From assembly GCF_002836715.1 (NCBI RefSeq), contig NZ_PJAT01000040.1:1-64000 (forward strand): a stretch of 64,000 nucleotides of DNA, read 5' to 3'. A model generated the notes under the pieces. The model saw only the letters and a list, made by a program, of their open reading frames with translations. It ran no database searches and was not told where the DNA came from. This document shows, in pieces, positions 1 through 8,769 of the stretch. A program made the translations under genes and the position numbers. The stretch's first letter is position 1, and each line of letters opens with the position of its first letter. The stretch is from Psychrobacter sp. 4Dc. GTDB lineage: Bacteria > Pseudomonadota > Gammaproteobacteria > Pseudomonadales > Moraxellaceae.

Positions 1-117
1 TTTCTTGCGATTCGACGGGGTGTCTATGAGGTTTGTCGTCTCCCTACACCGTTTGTTCATATAACGAAAGTCGACGAATAGCATATTGCTACCCTTGCGT
101 GTTCTAATACTAGCCAT
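1..117 (-). CDS. int: Tyrosine-type phage integrase, N-terminal fragment (runs off window)
   Basis: Reading leftwards from an ATG at 117, 39 codons stay open to the window edge. The peptide begins MASIRTRKGSNMLFVDFRYM and continues to DTPSNRKK, resembling the short arm-type DNA-binding domain (DUF3596-like) that opens many tyrosine integrases of tRNA-targeting prophages and islands. A good ribosome site (AGGAGA) lies just upstream at about 122-128. The catalytic domain with its R-H-R-Y residues would lie outside the window and cannot be checked. Its neighbours are an excisionase-like gene 11 bp upstream on the same strand and tRNA-Val 0.85 kb away, which fits an element integrated at that tRNA. 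Family assignment is from the N-terminal pattern only. Confidence 0.72.
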   Translation of the reverse strand, partial: MASIRTRKGSNMLFVDFRYMNKRCRETTNLIDTPSNRKK

Positions 118-128
118 GATATCTCTCC

Positions 129-344
129 TTATTGTAGTGCCATAGCGTTGATGCTACCGGCGACACCAGTACGCATATCTTTTTCGATTTCTTCCCATAC
201 ATATAAGATCTTACGACCCCCGAATGGGCGTATATAATGAATACCTTCGATGAGCACAGTATCTTTGAGCTCATTACGAATAGTACGAGGGTTATACTTA
301 ATGAGCTCAGAAAGCTCTTGGGTAGTTAGGTAGGTATGTGACAT
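129..344 (-). CDS. Small excisionase-like HTH protein
   Basis: This 71-residue basic protein has a winged-helix/MerR-like helix-turn-helix: LTTQELSELI (residues 6-15), then NPRTIRNEL (18-26), then a wing-like strand with IHYIRPFGG and KILYVWEEIEKDM. Size, layout and position just upstream of the integrase fit a recombination directionality factor (excisionase) of the DUF1233 or Xis kind. Such proteins bind and bend attachment-site DNA and tip the integrase towards excision. It is probably co-transcribed with the integrase (11-bp gap) and divergent from the XRE gene at 495. It could instead be a plain transcriptional regulator; function is inferred from size and context. Confidence 0.6.
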   Translation of the reverse strand: MSHTYLTTQELSELIKYNPRTIRNELKDTVLIEGIHYIRPFGGRKILYVWEEIEKDMRTGVAGSINAMALQ

Positions 345-396
345 AATAAATTCCTTGTAAGCTAATTAAACAACTAGATAGTTTTATCGAGATAAC

Positions 397-470
397 AAGT
401 AATTTTATTGAAGTATTTTGTTATTCGATAGAAGTACTTTACTAGCTATCGTAAGTCGATGCAAGTACTT
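397..470. promoter_or_regulatory. Divergent control region with phased AAGTACTT operator-like repeats
   Basis: The 150-bp region between the divergent excisionase-like and XRE genes carries AAGTATTT at 411-418 and the perfect palindrome AAGTACTT at 432-439 and 463-470. A weaker AAGTAATT lies at 397-404. The three better copies start 21 and 31 bp apart, about two and three helical turns, so they face the same side of the DNA. This is what an operator array for the adjacent XRE repressor would look like. Binding is inferred. Confidence 0.5.
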
Positions 471-494
471 TTTTAGTCTATTAAGGATTTATTG

Positions 495-719
495 ATGATT
501 TTATGTAATTTACCAGTGCTACTAGCTGAACGGCGCATGAAAGTAGCAGATTTGATAAGAATGACGGGGATTAGCAAGTCGACTATGCACAAGATCTATA
601 ACGAACAAACATCGAGAATAGATTTTGAAACTATGGATAAGATTTGTGAAGCATTAGATATTGGAGTAGGTGATTTATTTACTTATGTACCTAATGAGTC
701 GCTAAATAAAGAGAAGTAG
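495..719 (+). CDS. XRE-family (Cro/C1-type) transcriptional regulator
   Basis: This 74-residue protein is almost entirely one helix-turn-helix domain: VADLIRMTGISKSTMHKIYN holds the turn and recognition helix, followed by FETMDKICEALDIGVGDLFTY, typical of small HTH_26-type Cro/C1 proteins. The ATG at 495 is preferred over the TTG at 492 because AAGGA at 483-487 is correctly spaced. It is divergent from the excisionase-integrase pair and separated by repeated palindromes, so it probably represses or switches the element's promoters. No dimerisation or protease domain is present, so it is not a LexA-cleavable CI. Confidence 0.75.
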   Translation: MILCNLPVLLAERRMKVADLIRMTGISKSTMHKIYNEQTSRIDFETMDKICEALDIGVGDLFTYVPNESLNKEK

Positions 720-806
720 ATTAGTTTTAAGGTAGTTTTAGAAAAACCAGGGTAGAGGTCGAAAAGACTATATTAATAAATAGGAAGGATTAAGAGAAGG
801 CACGAC

Positions 807-826
807 TTGGGCACATTTTGGGCACA
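807..826. repeat. Two 9-bp direct repeats, candidate integrase arm-type sites
   Basis: TTGGGCACA occurs at 807-815 and again at 818-826, an 11-bp period (one helical turn), between the XRE gene and tRNA-Val. Short direct repeats near an attachment site are the usual form of arm-type integrase sites. The role is inferred from form and position. The rest of 720-961 holds no gene that I can support. Confidence 0.45.
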
Positions 827-924
827 AAGGTTTTTTGATGCAGTTTAATTAGGGTTGGAAAAGCTAGTGTTTTAATTGGTATTAACACTCCTCTTACGCT
901 ACAGCCTATATTTTTCGGACAAAA

Positions 925-952
925 AAAGCCCCAGTCATTAGACCGGGGCTTT
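925..952 (-). terminator. Intrinsic terminator of tRNA-Val
   Basis: AAAGCCCC (925-932) pairs with GGGGCTTT (945-952). On the minus strand the hairpin is followed by a run of Ts (921-927). It lies 10 bp beyond the tRNA 3' end. Confidence 0.85.
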
Positions 953-961
953 CTAAATATT

Positions 962-1038
<77 letters not shown>

Positions 1039-1051
1039 ATTTAGGTTGAGC

Positions 1052-1079
1052 ATTTTAGCAAGTTTCCCAGACTTTGCAA
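1052..1079 (-). promoter_or_regulatory. Sigma-70-type promoter of tRNA-Val
   Basis: On the minus strand TTGCAA (1079-1074) and TAAAAT (1057-1052) are separated by 16 bp. A start near 1045 would give a 7-nt leader before the tRNA. Confidence 0.7.
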
Positions 1080-1243
1080 GTCTTTTTTAGCATAAACCTC
1101 TTTTATTATCATAATATCTGCTATTCAGGCTTATATCAGTTAGGGGGATATATTTTTGTAAATATTTACTAAACATTTAATTTAATACGTTTAGTTTTTA
1201 TTGTTAACAAACAGGGTGACGCTAATGATTAAACCCTTATAAC

Positions 1244-1252
1244 TGGTATGAT
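1244..1252 (+). promoter_or_regulatory. Candidate extended -10 promoter for the hydroquinone reductase gene
   Basis: TGG-TATGAT at 1244-1252 matches an extended -10 element about 100 bp upstream of the gene. No good -35 is visible. The rest of 1039-1349 holds only the tRNA promoter. Confidence 0.4.
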
Positions 1253-1349
1253 ATCTTTCTAAGCGATGCAATCATCATGATAATAATGACTTCAAGTCAG
1301 TCATGCTTAGTAAACGTTAAACAAATATTAGAAATAGTTGGAGAATAAC

Positions 1350-2327
1350 ATGGGTCTCTTGGTAGATGGGCAGTGGCAAGACAAGTGGTATGAGACAAAA
1401 GAGAGTGGCGGCCGCTTTCAGCGTGAAGATGCTGGTTTTAGAAACTGGGTAACGGTAGATGGTAGCGCAGGGCCTACAGGTATTGAGGGCTTTAAAGCCG
1501 AACCTGACCGCTATCATCTATACGTGTCGCTAGCCTGTCCTTGGGCACACCGTACCCTTATCTACCGCAAGCTTAAAGGCTTAGAAGACATCATTCCGTT
1601 GTCTGTAGTACATCCATATATGGGTGAGTATGGTTGGACGTTTGCAGAAGGTGCAGGCGTCGTTGCTGATCCAGTTATCAATGCAGACTATACCTATGAG
1701 CTGTATACCAAGGCCAAGCCAGACTATACAGGCCGTGTCACCGTACCTATCTTGTGGGATAAAAAAACAAACACAATCGTGAGTAATGAATCATCTGAAA
1801 TTATTCGCATGTTTAACTCTGCCTTTGATGAGGTTGGTGCGCTAGCAGGTGATTTTGTGCCAGCAGAGTTGTTACAAGAAATTGATGATATCAATACCTT
1901 TGTCTATTCAACTATTAATAATGGCGTGTACAAGACAGGATTCTCTACCACACAAGAGGCTTACGAAGAGGCAGTGATTGAGCTATTTGCGGCATTAGAT
2001 ACACTTGAGACGCGCTTAGCACATCAGCGTTATCTGACAGGTAGTACTATAACTGAGGCCGATTGGCGACTGTTTACGACGTTGGTTCGTTTTGATGCTG
2101 TCTATGTTGGGCACTTTAAATGCAATCTGCGCCGTATCGTTGACTATCCAAACCTTTGGGGGTATCTACGTGATTTATATCAAGTACCTGGCATTGCAGA
2201 GACGGTAAATATGAATCATATCAAGCAGCATTATTACACCAGTCATGGCAATATCAATCCCACGCGTATTGTCCCTGCTGGCCCAGTGCTTGATTTTAAT
2301 GAGCCACATGACCGTGCACGTCTATAG
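1350..2327 (+). CDS. Glutathionyl-hydroquinone reductase (Xi-class GST, YqjG/ECM4 family)
   Basis: This 325-residue cytosolic enzyme should reduce glutathionyl-hydroquinones back to hydroquinones using glutathione. The family signature CPWAH is at residues 63-67, with Cys63 as the catalytic thiol. An N-terminal thioredoxin-like fold contains PYMGEYGWTF and VPILWDKKTNTIVSNESSEI; a C-terminal all-helical domain has LTGSTITEADWRLFTTLVRFD. Length fits the family. The ATG at 1350 is preferred over the TTG at 1338 because GGAG at 1340-1343 is well placed for it. The gene stands alone, with tRNA-Val behind it and a bidirectional terminator after it. Confidence 0.93.
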   Translation: MGLLVDGQWQDKWYETKESGGRFQREDAGFRNWVTVDGSAGPTGIEGFKAEPDRYHLYVSLACPWAHRTLIYRKLKGLEDIIPLSVVHPYMGEYGWTFAEGAGVVADPVINADYTYELYTKAKPDYTGRVTVPILWDKKTNTIVSNESSEIIRMFNSAFDEVGALAGDFVPAELLQEIDDINTFVYSTINNGVYKTGFSTTQEAYEEAVIELFAALDTLETRLAHQRYLTGSTITEADWRLFTTLVRFDAVYVGHFKCNLRRIVDYPNLWGYLRDLYQVPGIAETVNMNHIKQHYYTSHGNINPTRIVPAGPVLDFNEPHDRARL

Positions 2328-2353
2328 TTTTATTTTAATAGAGTAACCGCATA

Positions 2354-2390
2354 AAAAAGCCCCAGCTACTTATTAGTAGCTGGGGTTTTT
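2354..2390. terminator. Bidirectional terminator between hydroquinone reductase and hemB
   Basis: CCCCAGCTACT pairs with AGTAGCTGGGG around a TATT loop, with A-runs on the left and T-runs on the right, so it can end both converging genes. Confidence 0.92.
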
Positions 2391-2417
2391 ACATTATAAA
2401 AGGTAGTACAACTACTA

Positions 2418-3434
<1,017 letters not shown>

Positions 3435-3603
3435 TTATGATTGTTTTAATAGTTATCATATTACATGGTTAAAATAATATCGCTATAAGCGGTGTTTTAT
3501 AGAATCAGCTTATCAAAATCTGTGCTTTATAAGTGGCTATAGATAAAGAGAGCTTACATAAAGTGAACCTACTATAACCAAAAGACGTCAATAAAAGCAA
3601 AAG

Positions 3604-3629
3604 GCCCTACCACGTTAAGTTGGTAGGGC
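3604..3629 (-). terminator. Terminator of the RND efflux operon
   Basis: GCCCTACCA (3604-3612) pairs with TGGTAGGGC (3621-3629). On the minus strand it is followed by TTTTGCTTTTATT. It lies 65 bp beyond the channel gene's stop. Confidence 0.75.
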
Positions 3630-3693
3630 TGATAGTACGTATCGACTGTCAATGTGATGATAGAGCTGCGTCATCAGATTAAGATTGGGTTAT

Positions 3694-5508
3694 TTAAGGC
3701 TCAACAATCTGGGTCACAGGAACTTGCTCAACACTATTGTTATTGAAGCGAGTCTCTTCAGTAACCACGCCGACAGCGGCATCCTTTTTACCATCATCAT
3801 TCACATCGACGATAGCAGTCGGTTTGAAAGTAGTCGTTTCTACCGCTTGTGACTGCTTAATAGCGACCGCTTCTTGCGGCGTAGTCACACGCGCTGAACC
3901 AGCTGCTTTGATGGCATTTGTCGCTTTGGTTTTTGCACTAGTAGCAGTTCCAGTGACAATCTGTGCCAAGTTGGTGTGCTGCGGTACAGGAATGACAGAC
4001 GGTACATCAAGGTTCGCACCGCCACCAAGCGCTTGGTACAACTCAATCTGGCTAACGATTTTCTGTAGCTCTAAATCTAGGATACCTTGCTGAGTAGAGA
4101 ATAGTGAACGCTGCGCGTCAAGTACGTCTAAGTAATTGTCCAGACCTGCTTTAAAGCGCGCATCTGCTATCTGATAGGTCTGCTCAAAATTATCTTGCAG
4201 ACGATACTGCGCCTCTAACTGCTCACCGAGCGTCGCACGTGTAGCAAGTACATCTGACACTTCGCGGAATGCCGTTTGAATAGAGCTCTCATAACTAGCA
4301 AGCGTTTGCTTACGTTCAATTTGAGCCACATCGTAATTGGCGTCTAAACGACCTGCATCAAAGATAGGGACGCTCACATTAGGTCCAAATGACCAGCCAA
4401 CGGCACCATTTTTGAACAAGTCATTTAGGCTGCCGCTACTGACGCCCACACTACTGGTTAAGCTAATAGATGGGAAGTAAGAGGCACGGGCCACTTCGAT
4501 ATTTGCACCAGCCGCTTTTAGATTGTATTCCGCTTGTAGTACGTCAGGACGATAACGTAGTAATTCACTTGGTAGACCGGCATTAAATATCTGCTGGCTA
4601 GTGATATTGCTGACAGCAGGTGTTGGGATAAGCTCGTTTGGAATCGCGCCACCAACCAAGTACTGCAATGCATTGCGTGATTGGAGAACGCTGGTCTGTG
4701 CACGTAATACGGCAAGCTTGGCACTCTCTAATGAGGCAGCAGCCTGCAATGAAGGCAGTTTTGCGTCAATACCTGCTTCAAAACGTTTATCCGCGATAAA
4801 TAGCGAGCGCTCACGACTCTCGACTGTAGCTTCAGCCAGCTTTAACTGCGCTAAGCTATAGCTTAGGTTAGCGTAGCTTTGGGCAATATTACTAATCAAG
4901 CTGATTTGGGTCGCATCTTTGGCTGCTGTCGTCGCCAAAAAGTTCTGCAATGCTTGATCTTTTAAGCTTGAGATTTTACCCCAAAAGTCGAGCTCGTAAT
5001 TGGCAAGGCCCAAGTTGACACTGTAGCTACTACTAGCGTTTCGATCAGTACGATTCTGTGCTGAGCGAGTATAACCAGCACTGCCGTTGATAGCTGGTAA
5101 GTCGTTAATATCGGTAATCTGATACTGTGCACGTGCTTTTTCAATCGCTAGGCGCGCACTTTCAAAGTCTTTGTTTTTTTCAAGACCGAGAGCAATCAAA
5201 CCTTTTAGCCGCTCATCGCTATAAAAATTCTGCCAGCGTTGACTGGCAATGCTTGCTTGGTCAGCACTACTGACAGTCTCTTTATCAAATGCACCGTAAG
5301 ATTGCTGCATAGGAATATTTGGCTCTGCTAGCACAGGACGCATATCCGCTTTTGGAATGGTGTTACAAGCGGCCATGCTGATTGCCAATGCAGTCAGCCC
5401 TAACAGGCGGCCACTGTTTTTGCGCAAACGAGATAGTGCTGGCTGCGCATCGATAGCTGTAATAGCTACCGATGATGAGTTGATGATAGATGTTTTTTGA
5501 GCACTCAT
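3694..5508 (-). CDS. RND efflux outer-membrane channel lipoprotein (OprM/NodT family) with C-terminal extension
   Basis: This is the outer-membrane exit duct of the tripartite pump encoded upstream. The lipobox SMAAC places the lipidated Cys at residue 48, after an unusually long leader. Two OEP repeats follow (about 90-285 and 300-495), with PSLQAAASLESAKLAVL and LLRYRPDVLQAEYNLKAA typical of OprM homologues. The start is secure: ATGA overlaps the pump's stop and GGAGA lies upstream. The family normally ends near ALGGG (about 497). Here 107 more residues follow, low in complexity, with a calcium-loop-like DVNDDGKKD at 568-576. Closest functional guess is an AdeK/OprM-type channel. Confidence 0.93.
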   Translation of the reverse strand: MSAQKTSIINSSSVAITAIDAQPALSRLRKNSGRLLGLTALAISMAACNTIPKADMRPVLAEPNIPMQQSYGAFDKETVSSADQASIASQRWQNFYSDERLKGLIALGLEKNKDFESARLAIEKARAQYQITDINDLPAINGSAGYTRSAQNRTDRNASSSYSVNLGLANYELDFWGKISSLKDQALQNFLATTAAKDATQISLISNIAQSYANLSYSLAQLKLAEATVESRERSLFIADKRFEAGIDAKLPSLQAAASLESAKLAVLRAQTSVLQSRNALQYLVGGAIPNELIPTPAVSNITSQQIFNAGLPSELLRYRPDVLQAEYNLKAAGANIEVARASYFPSISLTSSVGVSSGSLNDLFKNGAVGWSFGPNVSVPIFDAGRLDANYDVAQIERKQTLASYESSIQTAFREVSDVLATRATLGEQLEAQYRLQDNFEQTYQIADARFKAGLDNYLDVLDAQRSLFSTQQGILDLELQKIVSQIELYQALGGGANLDVPSVIPVPQHTNLAQIVTGTATSAKTKATNAIKAAGSARVTTPQEAVAIKQSQAVETTTFKPTAIVDVNDDGKKDAAVGVVTEETRFNNNSVEQVPVTQIVEP

Positions 5509-8500
5509 TGTGTATTGTCTCCAAGACTTGCAGGCTGATAACTCTCAGAAGGTGTTGGGTTATGCGAGTTAGGCGTACCATTGCCACCATCTTTATCATT
5601 GGGTGTGTTGTTCTCATATTTATGCGGGAACGCGCTACGCACCCAGATATAGAACATTGGGATAAAGAAGATACCTAGGAGGGTTGCTGTGACTACCCCA
5701 CCAACAACACTAGTACCAATAGCGTTTTGACTGCCTGAACCTGGCCCATTCGCCAAGAATAATGGCACAACACCCAAACCAAAGGCAAGTGAGGTCATGA
5801 TAATCGGACGCAAACGTTGGCGTGCTGCGGTCATGACGGCTTCTCTGAGACTGTAACCTTCCTCTTGGTGTTCTTTTGCAAACTCGATAATCAAAATGGC
5901 GTTTTTGGCGGATAGACCAACGACAGTCAGTAGACCAACTTGCAAGTAGATATCATTGGCAAAACCACGTAGCCAGGTAAATATCACTGCACCCAATACC
6001 CCAAGTGGAATCACTAGTAGCACAGAGAAAGGAATCGACCAGCTTTCGTACAAAGCTGCCAAACATAAGAAGACAACTAGAATTGAAAGCGCATAAAGCA
6101 TCGGCGCTTGGGCACCTGACTTCTGTTCTTCCAATGACATGCCTGTCCACTCGTAACTGATACCCTCAGGTAGCTTGTCTATCATCGCTTCCATTGAGCT
6201 CATTGCTTCACCAGTACTTAGTCCTGGTGCGGCGCTACCCTGGATGTTCATTGACGGTAGGCTGTTGTAACGAGTAAGACGCGGTGAGCCTGACTGCCAC
6301 TCACTACTAGAGAAGGCATCAAACGAAATCATATCATTCATGTCATTTCGTACATACCATTTGCCAATATCATCAGGGTTGGTACGACTGCTGGCTTCAC
6401 CTTGTACATAGACGCGTTTGATACGGCCACGATCGATGAAATCATTAACGTAGCTTGAGCCCCACGCTGTTGAGATAACGCTATTGATATTGCTTAGTGA
6501 CAGGCCATAAGCCGCCGCTTGTTCTTGATTGATATTTACTTTAAGTTGTGGCGAATCTTCTTGACCGTTAGGACGCACACCAGACACTTGATCGTTCTGT
6601 GCTGCCATCCCTAAGAGCATATTTCGGGCTTCAAGTAATCCGTCGTGCCCGAGGTTACCACTGTCCTGAAGCATCAAATCAAAACCACTGGCATTACCAA
6701 GCTCGGTAATTGCTGGCGGTACAATGGCAAATACTTGTGCTTCGTTTAGCTGTGTAAAGAAGTACCCCATTGCTCGACCAGCGACAGCTTGAGCGGTGTT
6801 TTCATCGCCCGAGCGTTCCTCCCAGTCTGATAAGCGCACAAACGCCAGACCCATATTCTGACCTTGACCTGCAAAGCTGAAGCCTGCAATGGTAAAGACA
6901 GAGGCAATGTTATCGGTTTCTTGAGTGTCGTAATAGTTTCTGACTTTATCGAGCACTTCTTGCGTTTCATCTAATGTCGAACCAGCAGGAAGCTGAACCA
7001 AGGTAAACATAATACCCTGATCTTCTTCTGGTAAAAACGAGCCTGGAATACGTAAGAACACGACCGCCATAATACCGATGATGGCTGCATAACCAATCAT
7101 GTATAACCATTTAAAACGAATACTTTTGCCGACAAAGTTTTCGTACGAACGGCTAAGTTTGAAGAAGCCGCGGTTGAACCAACCGAAGAAGCCTTTTTGC
7201 TTTTCGGTACTGCCTTTTTCATGACTTTTGCCACGTTTTAGCAAGGTCACACATAGGGCAGGGGTGAATACAAGCGCGACCATGGCAGAGAGCACCATGC
7301 TGGTAATCAGCGTAATAGAGAACTGACGATAAATCACACCTGTTGAGCCACCAAAGAAGGCCATCGGTACGAATACTGCAGACAAGATAAGCGCAATACC
7401 AATAACGATTTTACTGATTTCACCCATCGACTGGATAGTTGCATCTTTGATAGAGATGTGAGGATCTTCTTCTAGTATTCGCTCGACGTTCTCTACGACG
7501 ACGATCGCATCATCGACCAACAGACCGATGGACAATACCATGGCAAACATGGTCAAGACGTTGATACTAAAGCCTGCAATATACAACACTGCAAAGGTAC
7601 CCAAGAGTACGACAGGTACGGCAAGGGTCGGGATAATGGTGGCACGCCAGTTCTGTAAGAAAATGAACATAACGATAAATACCAACACAATCGCTTCAAT
7701 GAGGGTCATAACGACTTGTTCGATAGACAAGCGTACAAATGGTGTGGTGTCATACGGAACGACTGAGGCTAGACCAATTGGGAAGTTTTTTTCCAGCTCA
7801 GCCATACGTGCGCCGACGGCTTCACGAGTCTCAAGGGCGTTTGCGCCACCAGCGAGTGAAATACCTAAACCGGCTGCTTCTTGACCATTGTAGAGAGAGA
7901 CAACGCTATAGTTCTCACTACCGATTTCAACATCTGCTACATCACCCAAGCGCACTTGTGCACCAGAAGTATCCGTTTTTAGTAGAATGTTTTTAAATTC
8001 TTCAGGCGTTTGTAGATAACTTTGTACAGTAACAGTGGCGTTGATAACTTGTTTGTCTGTGTCGGCAGGTGCTTGACCCAATTGACCAGCAGATACCTGA
8101 GCATTCTGTGCTCGTATCGCATTGACGACATCTGAAGGTATCATGTTGTAGCTACGTAGGCGTGATGGGTCTAACCAAACACGCATCGCATAAGTAGAAC
8201 CAAAGACCTGAACTTCACCCACACCCTCTACACGACTGATCGAATCGACGACATTAGAGTTAATATAATCGGCAATATCTGCCCGATCCATGGTGCCATC
8301 TTCAGAAATAAATGCTTGCACCATCAAAAAGCTGCTAGACGATTTATTGACGTTGACACCTTGACGCTGAACAGACTCAGGCAAGGAGCTCATCGCTGCT
8401 TGCAGTTTGTTCTGTACTTGTACTTGAGCTGTGTCAGGATCTGTACCGTTTTCAAAGGTTAGCGTCACTGACGCACTACCGTTTGACGAGCTTGATGATG

Positions 8501-8735
8501 ACATGTACATCAGGCCGTCTAGGCCTTTCATACGTTGCTCAATGATCTGTACTACTGAATTTTCTACGGTTTGCGCATTAGCACCAGGGTAGCTTGCACT
8601 GACCGAAATCGTTGGTGGTGCGATGCGTGGATATTGTTCAATCGGTAGATTGATAACGGATATTACCCCGATGAGCATGACCAAAACAGCCAGCACCCAT
8701 GCAAAAATAGGGCGATTAATAAAAAAACGTGACAT
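5505..8735 (-). CDS. RND multidrug efflux pump, inner-membrane transporter (HAE1 family, AcrB/MexB/AdeJ-like)
   Basis: This 1076-residue proton antiporter exports drugs and other amphiphilic compounds from the inner membrane and periplasm. It has the full 12-helix layout with two large periplasmic loops. The relay aspartates are Asp408-Asp409 in GLLVDDAIVVVENVERI, with the matching lysine in GLSAKNAILIIEFAKE. The N-terminus MSRFFINRPIFAWVLA and the tract PIEQYPRIAPPTISVSASYP are typical of HAE1 pumps. The C-terminal tail is long and polar (rich in N, G, P, S). It overlaps the channel gene by 4 bp and follows the adaptor gene by 34 bp, so the three form one operon. Substrates cannot be read from sequence. 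Confidence 0.97.
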   Translation of the reverse strand: MSRFFINRPIFAWVLAVLVMLIGVISVINLPIEQYPRIAPPTISVSASYPGANAQTVENSVVQIIEQRMKGLDGLMYMSSSSSSNGSASVTLTFENGTDPDTAQVQVQNKLQAAMSSLPESVQRQGVNVNKSSSSFLMVQAFISEDGTMDRADIADYINSNVVDSISRVEGVGEVQVFGSTYAMRVWLDPSRLRSYNMIPSDVVNAIRAQNAQVSAGQLGQAPADTDKQVINATVTVQSYLQTPEEFKNILLKTDTSGAQVRLGDVADVEIGSENYSVVSLYNGQEAAGLGISLAGGANALETREAVGARMAELEKNFPIGLASVVPYDTTPFVRLSIEQVVMTLIEAIVLVFIVMFIFLQNWRATIIPTLAVPVVLLGTFAVLYIAGFSINVLTMFAMVLSIGLLVDDAIVVVENVERILEEDPHISIKDATIQSMGEISKIVIGIALILSAVFVPMAFFGGSTGVIYRQFSITLITSMVLSAMVALVFTPALCVTLLKRGKSHEKGSTEKQKGFFGWFNRGFFKLSRSYENFVGKSIRFKWLYMIGYAAIIGIMAVVFLRIPGSFLPEEDQGIMFTLVQLPAGSTLDETQEVLDKVRNYYDTQETDNIASVFTIAGFSFAGQGQNMGLAFVRLSDWEERSGDENTAQAVAGRAMGYFFTQLNEAQVFAIVPPAITELGNASGFDLMLQDSGNLGHDGLLEARNMLLGMAAQNDQVSGVRPNGQEDSPQLKVNINQEQAAAYGLSLSNINSVISTAWGSSYVNDFIDRGRIKRVYVQGEASSRTNPDDIGKWYVRNDMNDMISFDAFSSSEWQSGSPRLTRYNSLPSMNIQGSAAPGLSTGEAMSSMEAMIDKLPEGISYEWTGMSLEEQKSGAQAPMLYALSILVVFLCLAALYESWSIPFSVLLVIPLGVLGAVIFTWLRGFANDIYLQVGLLTVVGLSAKNAILIIEFAKEHQEEGYSLREAVMTAARQRLRPIIMTSLAFGLGVVPLFLANGPGSGSQNAIGTSVVGGVVTATLLGIFFIPMFYIWVRSAFPHKYENNTPNDKDGGNGTPNSHNPTPSESYQPASLGDNTQ

Positions 8736-8769
8736 AGTATATCCCTAAGTCTTCCTGTCTTGAATGGAA

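Noticed and set aside
345-494. The repeats near the XRE gene as a CRISPR array
   Set aside because: Units are only 8 bp with 13-23 bp between them, no cas genes are present, and the form fits operators.
1-961. A new defence or toxin-antitoxin system at the left edge
   Set aside because: Only integrase, excisionase-like and XRE genes are visible; the XRE gene has no toxin partner next to it.
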